Shown here in pieces: positions 8,324 to 16,281 of a stretch of DNA of 29,189 nt. The stretch is from a virus. The position numbers were made by a program, and so were the translations under genes. The DNA lies in IMG/VR virus record IMGVR_UViG_3300035698_013882, positions 1 to 29,189 of that record. One strand, written 5' to 3'. How positions within the stretch are numbered: the first letter of the stretch is position 1; every line of letters starts with the position of its first letter. Below the pieces are notes generated by a model. That model saw only the letters and a program-made list of their open reading frames with translations. It was not told the DNA's origin and ran no database searches.

Positions 8324-8596
8324 ATGCAAGTATTAGGCGATAGGATTTTAGTTAGTATTGATGAATCAACTGAAGAGATTACAACATCAGGAATAATTGT
8401 TCCTAAAAAAGAGAAGAATGAGTATGACCAGGGTATAGCAGATGGTGTAGTAGCGTACATAGGTAATAAGGTTGATGCTGATATATCTGTTGGTGATACC
8501 GCAGTATTTGTATTTGCCGCATCAGAGTTGTTTACACATGATGGTAAGTCATACCGGCTTATAAGAACAGTTGACGTTTTAGCTATTCAGGAATAG
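8324..8596 (+). CDS. GroES-like co-chaperonin
   Basis: A 90-aa protein matching the 10-kDa chaperonin family. It opens with VLGDRILVSIDE, has a mobile loop ending in SGIIVPKK (residues about 22-29) that docks on GroEL, and then GVVAYIGN and VGDTAVF beta segments. An open frame extends to 8231 within dut, but AAAGGAGG stands just before the ATG at 8324, which gives the family's usual N-terminus. T4 encodes gp31, a GroES substitute needed to fold its capsid protein. With a gp23-like capsid gene in this window, the same job is likely. A TATAAATA string lies at 8305-8312, but it is too close to the start codon to be a normal promoter. Confidence 0.92.
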   Translation: MQVLGDRILVSIDESTEEITTSGIIVPKKEKNEYDQGIADGVVAYIGNKVDADISVGDTAVFVFAASELFTHDGKSYRLIRTVDVLAIQE

Positions 8597-9010
8597 ATGA
8601 AAAAGATTATTAAAGATACATTTAATTGCTATGTGTACCTTAACATAAGGCATATTGAGCATGAGTCTGTATTGAAGGTACTTTCTAAGAATGCATTAGT
8701 GAATATTCAAAGGGCGTATTCTTCTAAGGTAACAATTAATGTAGAAGAGCCGAAAAAGAAGGAAATCCTTAATGAGACAAATGTCTATAAACTTTCCATA
8801 GAGGTGAGACAGTCTGTTTCTTTTTTTAGTTTTAAGAAAGGCTCCCGCTTTAAGAGGCTTATATTAGCATTAACAGAAAATTTTGACGAGAAGTTTATGT
8901 GTAGTTTACTGTGCGGGGTACTTCGCTTTAAACTTCCTGATTTAAAAAAGGAAAAGGTTGAAGGCTTACCTATTAGATTTCTAACTACAATTTGGAAAAG
9001 GGGTTCTTAG
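8597..9010 (+). CDS. Hypothetical protein
   Basis: A 137-aa basic protein that starts immediately after the co-chaperonin stop (TAG followed by ATG), so translation is probably coupled. The sequence alternates beta-like stretches (YVYLNIRHIEHESVLKVL, SKVTINVEE, VYKLSIEVRQSVSFF) and ends in a basic tail. I recognise no family and see no membrane segment or catalytic motif. Confidence 0.65.
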   Translation: MKKIIKDTFNCYVYLNIRHIEHESVLKVLSKNALVNIQRAYSSKVTINVEEPKKKEILNETNVYKLSIEVRQSVSFFSFKKGSRFKRLILALTENFDEKFMCSLLCGVLRFKLPDLKKEKVEGLPIRFLTTIWKRGS

Positions 9011-9262
9011 TTGTTCTTTAGACTAAGAAAAGAGAATCTCATTCTAAGAAGAGCTTTGGTAAAGGCTGCTCAGGCGTTAGCCTGCGGGAGGTCTAGAAAC
9101 GAGAAGGAATTAATAGAGTGGTGGATTAGAAGTATTCGCATCTCTGTTGAAGAACATTTTAAGAACAGGAGAAGAAAATGGCTAAAGGACAAAATAAGCA
9201 AGTTATTAGCGTTGGGTATACAAATACAACAAAGCTTTCAAATGCGGAGAAGAAGCAAGTAA
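9011..9262 (+). CDS. Small basic hypothetical protein, TTG start
   Basis: An 83-aa protein opening with a TTG directly after the previous stop, with AAAAGGGG eight bases upstream. It is very basic (LRKENLILRRALVKAAQAL, HFKNRRRKW) and helical. Its last 85 bases overlap the next gene in another frame, which is a long overlap for this genome. Either both genes are real and tightly packed or the ends are mis-set. Function unknown. Confidence 0.5.
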   Translation: MFFRLRKENLILRRALVKAAQALACGRSRNEKELIEWWIRSIRISVEEHFKNRRRKWLKDKISKLLALGIQIQQSFQMRRRSK

Positions 9263-9513
9263 GACATTCCAGAAGGTGTAGTAAGAAAGAACTTAATACA
9301 GAAAGACGTATTCAAACCGGAGGTGCTTCATTCAGAGAGCTAACTAGGTATGTAAAATCACATCCTGAGAGCGGTGTTGAGAATACAGGAAACTTCGCAT
9401 CCCGTAAGAGGATGCATATAGATAATATTATTACAAAGAAGCAGATGAAAGAAAGTGTGGCTGCTTTAGAAAGAGCACCTTTTCAAGATTTAAAGAATAT
9501 GAGCAAGCCTTAA
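9178..9513 (+). CDS. Basic hypothetical protein
   Basis: A 111-aa lysine- and arginine-rich protein (KKQVRHSRRCSKKELNTERR near residues 25-44), preceded by AGGAGAAG before the ATG at 9178. It closes the early/replication block, and a 97-base gap then leads to the portal gene. The composition suggests nucleic-acid or protein-surface binding. There is no recognisable domain. Confidence 0.6.
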   Translation: MAKGQNKQVISVGYTNTTKLSNAEKKQVRHSRRCSKKELNTERRIQTGGASFRELTRYVKSHPESGVENTGNFASRKRMHIDNIITKKQMKESVAALERAPFQDLKNMSKP

Positions 9514-9610
9514 GTGCCTCAAGCATCTTTAATCTTTAAGCTATTCTTACATATTACTACTATATTAATGAATGCCCCAATTTTGTGAGCTTTTTTAAAA
9601 GGAGACGCGT
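9514..9610 (+). promoter_or_regulatory. Spacer before the head module
   Basis: A 97-base AT-rich gap between the early genes and the portal gene, the natural place for a promoter driving the head genes. No convincing -35/-10 pair, late-promoter box or terminator stem was found. The only clear signal is the AAAAGGAG site at 9597-9604 serving the portal GTG. Confidence 0.3.
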
Positions 9611-11290
9611 GTGCAAAATATTTTCCCCTCCGTCCTGTTTCCAAAAGGTAGAAGAAAAGAGCTAGATTTGATCAACGCCGTAGCCGGCACGTTAGTTGAT
9701 CCAGATTTAGCTACTGCAACTACTGAGACAGGCGCAGCAATAACGTTAGATGAATATGAAAAATTAGCAGGATCCTTTTTATATCAGAATACAGAAAGGC
9801 TTGCTAACTATAAATTTTTTGATCACCTGGATGATAACTATCACATATGCTCCGCCGCATTAGACCTGTATGCGGATGATGCAATACAATTAGACTTTCA
9901 AGAACAGAAGCCTTTCTGGATAGATTCAGAAGATGACGAATTAATAAAGGTAGGAGAAGCATTATTATTTGATACATTAGGACTAGGAGAAATATCTAAG
10001 TCTTGGTCTATTGTCAGAGATTTATGTAAGTATGGCGATGTCTTTCAAGAAGTTGTCATGCAGCAGGTAGGAGGAGTACATTCTTTACTTACACTGCCAC
10101 CACAAACTATGCGTGCTGAAGTTGATATGCACTTAACCATTAACGGATACTCTCAAGATGTAACAGCAGGCTCTGGGATGGGTTCCAGTATTGGTGATTT
10201 AGGAGGGGCAACCTTCCTCCCCTGGCAAGTAAGCCATATGATGGTTCCAGGTGGTGCTAGTTATTCTGTGTACGGAAGATCTGTCTTATCTGATTCAGTT
10301 AGAAGTATGAAATTACTAGAAGCATCTGAGACTGCATTACTTTTTCAAAGATTAACAAAAGGGTCTGACCAATATGTATTTCAGGTACCTGTAGACGATC
10401 TATCAGAAGATAAAGCTAAGGCTAGAGTTAAGGATGTAGCATCTACCTTAAGAAGAAAAAGGCTGTTAAATGTTAAAGCAGGTGAGTTTAAATCTGTAAT
10501 AAATGCAATCGGCAATACGCAAGACTACTTTATACCAACAAAAGAAGGCGAAGGTATTAAGATAGAAGTACTTCCCCAAACAGATCCACAAAGACATATA
10601 GACGATGTAGAATACTTTAAAAATAAGGCGATTGAATCTTTAAAAGTTCCCGCTGGTTATTTATCTTACCTTGAAGGGGATACTTCAAAAAGCTTAGCTG
10701 GGACGGATATAAGGTGGGCTAGAAGGATAAGAAGAATACAAGGTATTTACAGAGACCACATAACAAGAATACTTGATACACATTTCAAGTTAGTTTATAA
10801 AAAGAAAGTAGCGGCATTTAAAGTAACCTTCACTTCAGTATCAGCATTAGAGGATCAAGCACGGTTAGAGGCTTTAGAGATCCGAGCATCTGTAGGAGCT
10901 GCTTTACAAGATTACTATTCACAGAAAACTATTTTAACTCAAGTATTTGGTGTATCAGCAGACGAGGCAGAAAACTACATAAATGAGTTAGATACACAGC
11001 AAGTTGATAAAGCAGCTGTTGCAACAATTGCTGAAGGTAATGCTGAGCAGATAAGGGAGAAGTATTTTACAAATCCTGAGCTGAATACAATTGAACCTGG
11101 CGCAGGTACAAATACAAATACAAATACAGATTCTAAAGTATCGGAAGAGCAGCTAACTAACTCACATATTATTAAATTGTTTAAAGATAACTTACGTAAT
11201 AATAAAAGGCTACGAGAAGCAACTACAAATTTACAGAATATCCTTACAGAGAAGAAGCGCTTAGACAGACGAAATTCTAAGAAGGTATAA
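9611..11290 (+). CDS. Portal protein, T4 gp20-like
   Basis: A 559-aa protein matching the T4-type portal family: an N-terminal region reading NYHICSAALDLYADDA, a wing/clip region with LTLPPQTMRAEVDMH, and the typical SLAGTDIRWARRIRRIQ helix in the second half. The portal forms the dodecameric ring at the head vertex through which DNA enters and to which the neck attaches. It starts at a GTG with AAAAGGAG six bases upstream. The C-terminal tail has an NT repeat (three ACAAAT copies in the DNA) and a coiled-coil end. It opens the head operon and overlaps the MuF-like gene as TAATG. T4 gp20 is a little shorter (about 524 aa). Confidence 0.88.
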   Translation: MQNIFPSVLFPKGRRKELDLINAVAGTLVDPDLATATTETGAAITLDEYEKLAGSFLYQNTERLANYKFFDHLDDNYHICSAALDLYADDAIQLDFQEQKPFWIDSEDDELIKVGEALLFDTLGLGEISKSWSIVRDLCKYGDVFQEVVMQQVGGVHSLLTLPPQTMRAEVDMHLTINGYSQDVTAGSGMGSSIGDLGGATFLPWQVSHMMVPGGASYSVYGRSVLSDSVRSMKLLEASETALLFQRLTKGSDQYVFQVPVDDLSEDKAKARVKDVASTLRRKRLLNVKAGEFKSVINAIGNTQDYFIPTKEGEGIKIEVLPQTDPQRHIDDVEYFKNKAIESLKVPAGYLSYLEGDTSKSLAGTDIRWARRIRRIQGIYRDHITRILDTHFKLVYKKKVAAFKVTFTSVSALEDQARLEALEIRASVGAALQDYYSQKTILTQVFGVSADEAENYINELDTQQVDKAAVATIAEGNAEQIREKYFTNPELNTIEPGAGTNTNTNTDSKVSEEQLTNSHIIKLFKDNLRNNKRLREATTNLQNILTEKKRLDRRNSKKV

Positions 11291-12072
11291 TGTTATTAAA
11301 CGAGTTGAAGAACATTCAGAATAGAAGAAAGAATGCTTTTCAAACACTTCACAATATTGATAACAATAATGCCATACAGGCATTAGGTAAGCATTTTACA
11401 GCCCAATTAGCTGCTAGTAACTCAAAGCAGCAAACTAGCTTTAGAGCCTATCTTTCAGAAGTACGTAAGAGTCTTTTAGAGACTATCTTAGCGTATAAGA
11501 CAGGTAAGCTTTCGCCTACAAATTTCAAGCATAAACTTACAGCAGATTTAAAAGCAGCCCATAAGCAAGCTTTTATATTTGGAATGAAAGCATCAGGCTT
11601 TAAAGAGGCGGAGTTATCTTCAAAGGAAAAAAGATGGTCTAGAGATTCAGCTAATTCAGAAGGAAGGTATTTATCTAATCTAATTGACGACGCCTTAGCT
11701 AGCAGAGGTCTCCAGCCGGGAGATAGAATAAAAAGATTTATTCCAGCGATTGAGGCCTCTTACGCTTCGGGCAGACACCAGGGGATGCCACAAGATAGTA
11801 CAATTATCTATTGGAGGCTAGAAGGAAGAAAGCCTGATGGTAAGAATTGCGGTACATGTTTACAGTTAGCAAAATGGAGCCCTTTTTTACCAAATACCTT
11901 ACCTATGCTACCTAGATCAGGAAACACATTGTGCTTGTTTAATTGTAGATGCGCAGTTATATATAAATTTGAACCAAATCAGGATAAGATTAAAAAGATA
12001 CAACAAACTCAAAAGAGCGCCCAGGCGCTCTTATATAAATTACGACAGTCTAAATTATTACCGAAGAAATAA
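11290..12072 (+). CDS. MuF-like head morphogenesis protein
   Basis: A 260-aa protein whose C-terminal 80 residues carry the MuF/SPP1 gp7 signature: a YWRLEG strand, CGTC, then W-S-P-F-L-P and a closing CLFNCRC, giving cysteine pairs that probably bind metal. The N-terminal two-thirds are helical. MuF proteins bind the portal and are packaged in small numbers in the head, where some are ejected with DNA. Position directly behind the portal fits. T4 itself has no MuF protein at this point, so the combination with a gp20-type portal is notable. Confidence 0.75.
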   Translation: MLLNELKNIQNRRKNAFQTLHNIDNNNAIQALGKHFTAQLAASNSKQQTSFRAYLSEVRKSLLETILAYKTGKLSPTNFKHKLTADLKAAHKQAFIFGMKASGFKEAELSSKEKRWSRDSANSEGRYLSNLIDDALASRGLQPGDRIKRFIPAIEASYASGRHQGMPQDSTIIYWRLEGRKPDGKNCGTCLQLAKWSPFLPNTLPMLPRSGNTLCLFNCRCAVIYKFEPNQDKIKKIQQTQKSAQALLYKLRQSKLLPKK

Positions 12073-12081
12073 GGAGCTGAA

Positions 12082-12702
12082 ATGGACCAACTATATGAAT
12101 CTTATCTTTCAGGAAGTATAACAGAACAGCAATTGCTTGAAGGAAGAATTTTTGACAAGATAAAAAAGAAGTTAAAAGGCGCTGTAGCTACAACAAAATC
12201 TACGCTTAAGAACTACAGTAGTGGTATAACTATATTGGTTGCTATAATTTTTATTGCTGTAGCAGCAGGTAAGAAGCCTTCCAGCGCATCTTCTGTTAAG
12301 TCTAATGCAGAGACCGATCCTAATGAATTAGATTTTAAGGCAATAGCACAGAATATACTAAAAAGACCGGCGGCCGGTATAGGGAATGTAACAAGGCTTG
12401 ATAAAGTTGAATTAACAGCAGCACTTAAAGGCATAAATATAGACAAGCATACAATACAAGATATAGTTAAGTCTGCCGATAAGTATGAAGATGCTTTTAA
12501 TATGACAGTAAACCTTGCGCATGATATAGAAAAGCGTCATCCTGATATACCAGAAACTCGTATGGATACAATTATAGGTATCTTACTTAATACCTTAACA
12601 GCGCAGGGAGAGTCTAAATTTATGGGATGGTCAGGCGAGAGAGACGCAGGCGATGTTGCAAGAGAATTTATGCTGGAGGCAATAAATGACACTTTTAAAT
12701 AG
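12082..12702 (+). CDS. Putative internal head protein with capsid-targeting motif and membrane-like helix
   Basis: A 206-aa protein with AAGGAG before the ATG. Its N-terminus, DQLYESYLSG followed by LLE (residues 18-20), is the recurring motif of this window. After LLEGRIF come a basic helix and a strongly hydrophobic stretch (residues 48-62, GITILVAIIFIAVAA), then a soluble domain. The same order (motif, LLEGKI, basic helix, hydrophobic helix) is found in the middle of the 471-aa protein at 16282, so the two are probably paralogous. The inferred role is a protein targeted to the prohead interior, cut after LLE and possibly ejected or membrane-active at infection. Confidence 0.65.
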   Translation: MDQLYESYLSGSITEQQLLEGRIFDKIKKKLKGAVATTKSTLKNYSSGITILVAIIFIAVAAGKKPSSASSVKSNAETDPNELDFKAIAQNILKRPAAGIGNVTRLDKVELTAALKGINIDKHTIQDIVKSADKYEDAFNMTVNLAHDIEKRHPDIPETRMDTIIGILLNTLTAQGESKFMGWSGERDAGDVAREFMLEAINDTFK

Positions 12703-12853
12703 TAACACAGATAACAATAAGGCTTTTGAGGACTTAACCGCCGATGAAGTCAAGATAATAGAGATTGATGTAGTAGCAAAGCAACCTACAGTAACCCAGT
12801 TAAAGGACCATTATAATAATAGTCTTGGCGAAACTTCGTTGCTATTAGATTAG
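12686..12853 (+). CDS. Small acidic protein
   Basis: A 55-aa open frame (MTLLNSNTDNNKAF...) overlapping the end of the previous gene by 17 bases. GGAGG at 12675-12679, six bases before its ATG, supports real translation. It is acidic, without cysteine or a membrane segment. T4 places the small acidic core proteins gp67 and gp68 between portal and protease, so a core role is possible by position only. Its stop codon lies inside a four-copy ATTAG repeat. Confidence 0.5.
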   Translation: MTLLNSNTDNNKAFEDLTADEVKIIEIDVVAKQPTVTQLKDHYNNSLGETSLLLD

Positions 12854-12863
12854 ATTAGATTAG
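12844..12863 (+). repeat. Four tandem copies of ATTAG
   Basis: A perfect 5-base repeat, four units long. It contains the stop codon of the 55-aa gene (TAG at 12851-12853) and runs up to the GGAAAGG ribosome site of the next gene. Slippage would change the C-terminus of the small protein or the spacing to the next start. Confidence 0.9.
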
Positions 12864-12876
12864 GAAAGGTGAATAC

Positions 12877-15408
12877 ATGAGCTCAAAGCGAAACGTAACT
12901 ACACGAGTTGATCTTAAAAAATCCAGGATAATGAGTCGCCCTAAGACCGTCTTGGCTCTTAGAAGAGCTGCGAGTAACCCTGCAAACAAGCTTAGAAGGT
13001 CAAACGGCTTAACTAAGTATTTGAGAAAGAGCGGTTCTAACACTAGACCGTCTGGTATATATAATGTTGTAAAAGGACCGAAGAAGGTACTACAAGAGAT
13101 TCAAGATTTTAGTGAAAGGTATAACATAGAGGACTTACAATTCATTGCTGATAACAAACTGATTAATCTCAACGGACTGCTCAGTCATTTTACTGATGTT
13201 AAGCTTGAAGGATCAGCTACGGAAAAAGTTACTTTTCTTTATAATTACTTACCTGAGAAGTTTCATTCCGTCTTAAAATCATATTTAATTAACGCAGGAA
13301 TAATGTTAGACCCTTTAAACCCAGCTGTTGACCCTGAATACTATACAGCATGTACAGAGGAAGTTACAACTGCTACAGGAAGCGCAACAACTTCGGACAC
13401 TATCGCTAGAACAGCGGATAGCTATCACGCAAAGAAAAATAAGAAGCGTAATTTAGCTGCTAAGTTGATTATCAAGGACCTTATGATTGAAGCAAGCTGC
13501 CTCCCTTATAGTGAAGATAATATTACACTACTTAGAGAAGCAAGAGCGCTTTATGATCAAAGAGCCTTAACTGAACACGACATTCAAGAAGTTACATCTT
13601 TTATGTACGCCTTAACGGAAGCGTATTCTGTTAATGATATTATATTATATGGTAAAAATAGCTTAGGTGTTATAACCGCTGTATCTAAAACTTTAGGCTA
13701 TATGGTATATAACCCAGAGCAAGATCAAACATTTACTGTAGACAGACGTAACATGCAACAAGTTGTTGGAAACATATTGAAAGAAGGTTATAGCGATGCC
13801 GGAGGTATAGCTCTAGGTGAAGATTTAATAAAGATGGTTCTAAACGGTACAATTCAGTCTAAGAGTGAAATGTCAACCTATATAAAGACAACACACCAAA
13901 CAACTCAAAGCATTCGTCTAAACATCCTTAAGTATTTTGCTTCCGCAGATCTATCGGCAGTATACGCCTCTAAGGTATTAGCATTACTTAACAAAGAGCA
14001 TTCAAATATGTTTGAGAGAGATCTAGATGTATTCGCAGGGAGCGTGATGCAGCAAAATCCTAGTCTTGCGGAAAACGATAAGCCTTTAGTATTATGGATA
14101 TCAAAGGCAGTATTTGCCCGAACAACAAAGACAGGTCCAACACTTAGGTCTTTATTTACACCAAAACTATTCTGGACGTTATTAGTAAGTCTATACCTAT
14201 TCACTAAAGAGTCCGGTCTTCTAAGTACTATTCTAAGCAATAAGCTCAAAGGATTTAAAGCCACTGAGGTGATGCCGAAGAATGTTAGAAGCAAAATAAA
14301 AATTCCAGCTCCTATTGTAGATAAGTTTGTTAGAACATCCTTAGGGTATGTAGTAGAACCTTCAAGATTAAAGAAAGCTATACAACATGTAAGGATTGTT
14401 TCTGAGAGTGAAGAGTATACTACCTTTGAGAATTGTATGGATGCTACACTAGAATATTTTCTAATAGAAGCTTCTATGGAAGATGCTTTAACAAGAAAAA
14501 TTAAGAGGGTATCCACAGATATTTTTAACCAGGAATCTAAGGGTAAAACAGGTACTACTTCTTACAAGGTTAACAAACTAGTACTTGTAAGGCTAAATGT
14601 ACAACAGAGAAAGTTTGAGCTAGTGGATATGAGAGCTAAGGCAAAAAAGGCTAATAAAACAGCTTTTGATCCTAAGATAAAAGATCTTGAAAAGAAAGAG
14701 GTAGCTCTCAACAAGAACATTGAGGCAGAGCTAAAAGCTTCTTCTAATAGACCAGGACCATCTACTAGATTTATTTCAAGAGAAGAACTTCTAACCTCAA
14801 CAGCTAGGCATCTAGGTAACAAAGTAGCTATTGCAAAAGATCTCGGAGTTAGTCCTCAGCATATTACAAACATGAAAGATAAATACGGTATATCACTTAG
14901 CCCTAGAGGCAGAAGGAAATCTATTCAGCAGATTAAGAAAGACACAGGATTCGCTAAATCTCTCGAGGACGCTGTAGGGTCTTCTTACAGACTGTTTAAG
15001 AGCTTTAAGATTGCTAAGGCAGCGGAAGCCTTTAAGACAGTAATAGAACTAATGGATGCAGAGAAGCGGAAGAATATAAGCGGTGTAGGCAAACTAAGTG
15101 CCACATTAACATTACTAGCAGCGTTTGAAATGATATTGCTAACATGGCAGAATTTAGTTACTGCACCGGATAAGGTTAAAAAGCCTATAGACCTTTGGAA
15201 GAAGGCTGTTAAGTACTCAACTGGAGAGGGTAAGTCTGCACATATTGACACAGAGTTACTGAAGAGAGCGGGACTAGAAGGAGCTCCTCAAAAAGATGTG
15301 GATGCTTTCTATAAAGAGTTTAATGCCACGCACTCAAAATCTACAGGACATGAAGCAGGTAAAAAAACACGATCAAGACCTGATAAAAAGAAAGGGAAGG
15401 GACAGTAG
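12877..15408 (+). CDS. Large head-module protein with HTH-like segment, function unknown
   Basis: An 843-aa protein between the portal group and the protease. GGAAAGGTG precedes the ATG. The first 55 residues are strongly basic. There are hydrophobic helices near residues 431-443 and 740-757, a coiled, lysine-rich stretch (585-625), an HTH-like segment (646-672, NKVAIAKDLGVSPQHITNMK) and a very basic C-terminus (825-843). Several sites resemble T4-type maturation cleavage sites followed by Ala: MIE205, LTE248 and LIE531. The inference is a large internal or core protein that is processed during maturation and may bind DNA. T4 has no obvious equivalent. It could instead be an ejection protein. 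Confidence 0.55.
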   Translation: MSSKRNVTTRVDLKKSRIMSRPKTVLALRRAASNPANKLRRSNGLTKYLRKSGSNTRPSGIYNVVKGPKKVLQEIQDFSERYNIEDLQFIADNKLINLNGLLSHFTDVKLEGSATEKVTFLYNYLPEKFHSVLKSYLINAGIMLDPLNPAVDPEYYTACTEEVTTATGSATTSDTIARTADSYHAKKNKKRNLAAKLIIKDLMIEASCLPYSEDNITLLREARALYDQRALTEHDIQEVTSFMYALTEAYSVNDIILYGKNSLGVITAVSKTLGYMVYNPEQDQTFTVDRRNMQQVVGNILKEGYSDAGGIALGEDLIKMVLNGTIQSKSEMSTYIKTTHQTTQSIRLNILKYFASADLSAVYASKVLALLNKEHSNMFERDLDVFAGSVMQQNPSLAENDKPLVLWISKAVFARTTKTGPTLRSLFTPKLFWTLLVSLYLFTKESGLLSTILSNKLKGFKATEVMPKNVRSKIKIPAPIVDKFVRTSLGYVVEPSRLKKAIQHVRIVSESEEYTTFENCMDATLEYFLIEASMEDALTRKIKRVSTDIFNQESKGKTGTTSYKVNKLVLVRLNVQQRKFELVDMRAKAKKANKTAFDPKIKDLEKKEVALNKNIEAELKASSNRPGPSTRFISREELLTSTARHLGNKVAIAKDLGVSPQHITNMKDKYGISLSPRGRRKSIQQIKKDTGFAKSLEDAVGSSYRLFKSFKIAKAAEAFKTVIELMDAEKRKNISGVGKLSATLTLLAAFEMILLTWQNLVTAPDKVKKPIDLWKKAVKYSTGEGKSAHIDTELLKRAGLEGAPQKDVDAFYKEFNATHSKSTGHEAGKKTRSRPDKKKGKGQ

Positions 15409-15410
15409 CT

Positions 15411-16280
15411 ATGAAAAAAGAGTATCCACTAATAGAAGTATTTTCAGACGAATTCACAAACTTAGTTGTTGAAAATGTAGTAACAAAAAAAGGATTTAAG
15501 ACAGTAAGGGCGAGAGGCAGGTTTCAAATGGTAGAAACTCCTAATGCTAACAAGCGAACCTATCCTAAACGTCTAATGGAAAGAGAGCTATCTAAGCTTC
15601 AACCCGCTATACAGAATAGATCTTTGTTCGGAGAGCTTGATCACCCAACAACTGTAGGCACTAACTTACAGAATGCTAGCCATGTTATCACAGAGTGTAG
15701 ACTTGTTGGTAACGAAGTTATTGGGGAATATGAAGTATTACCAACTGCTAAAGGTAAGGACTTACTTGCTATTTTAGAAGCAGGATGTAAGCCTGGAGTA
15801 TCAAGCAGAGGGGCAGGAGGCTTAATAAGAATTGATGAAGGCTTTAGAGTAGCAGAAGATTTCATATTAAAGAGTTTTGATGTAGTAGCAGATCCGTCCA
15901 CATTTGGTGCATTCCCTACAATGATAGCGGAGCAAATAGTAGGCTCAGAATTATCTGAAAGCATCAATCTAAATAAAGTAGAGGATTTGCTTGAAGTATT
16001 ACCAACTGATCTCAGAAAAAGAATGGTAAATGCTATGAGGGCATTAAATATGCAAACATCCGCAGTAGACGATCCAATTAGATTTAAAAGATTTATTATG
16101 CAAACCGATGAGTTTAGTAGAGTATTACGAGTTATGACTGAAGAGTCAGCTAAGCTACTAATTTACTACATTGCTAAGGCAGGAGTAAATATTGATACAG
16201 AGTATTTAAACACTGTAATTGTTAGCGAAGGTCTTAATAAATACTGGCAGTGCAGACTTGCCGGTAATGTAGAGTCTTAA
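15411..16280 (+). CDS. Prohead maturation protease, T4 gp21-like
   Basis: A 289-aa serine protease of the T4 prohead type. The sequence shows NANKRTYPKRLME, a GELDHP motif with candidate catalytic His78, a GVSSRG motif with candidate catalytic Ser131/132, and the following FDVVADPS segment. These proteases sit in the prohead core, cut the scaffold, capsid protein and internal proteins at (L/I)xE sites, and then destroy themselves. LSE183 just after the catalytic domain is a likely self-cleavage site. It is longer than T4 gp21 (about 212 aa) because of a helical C-terminal extension. It starts three bases after the 843-aa gene. The presence of this enzyme makes the many LLE/LTE sites in nearby proteins meaningful. 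Confidence 0.88.
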   Translation: MKKEYPLIEVFSDEFTNLVVENVVTKKGFKTVRARGRFQMVETPNANKRTYPKRLMERELSKLQPAIQNRSLFGELDHPTTVGTNLQNASHVITECRLVGNEVIGEYEVLPTAKGKDLLAILEAGCKPGVSSRGAGGLIRIDEGFRVAEDFILKSFDVVADPSTFGAFPTMIAEQIVGSELSESINLNKVEDLLEVLPTDLRKRMVNAMRALNMQTSAVDDPIRFKRFIMQTDEFSRVLRVMTEESAKLLIYYIAKAGVNIDTEYLNTVIVSEGLNKYWQCRLAGNVES

Positions 16281-16281
16281 T

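Noticed and set aside
13905-14516. A 203-aa minus-strand open frame
   Set aside because: It lies wholly within the 843-aa gene, has no upstream ribosome site and shows no recognisable domain.
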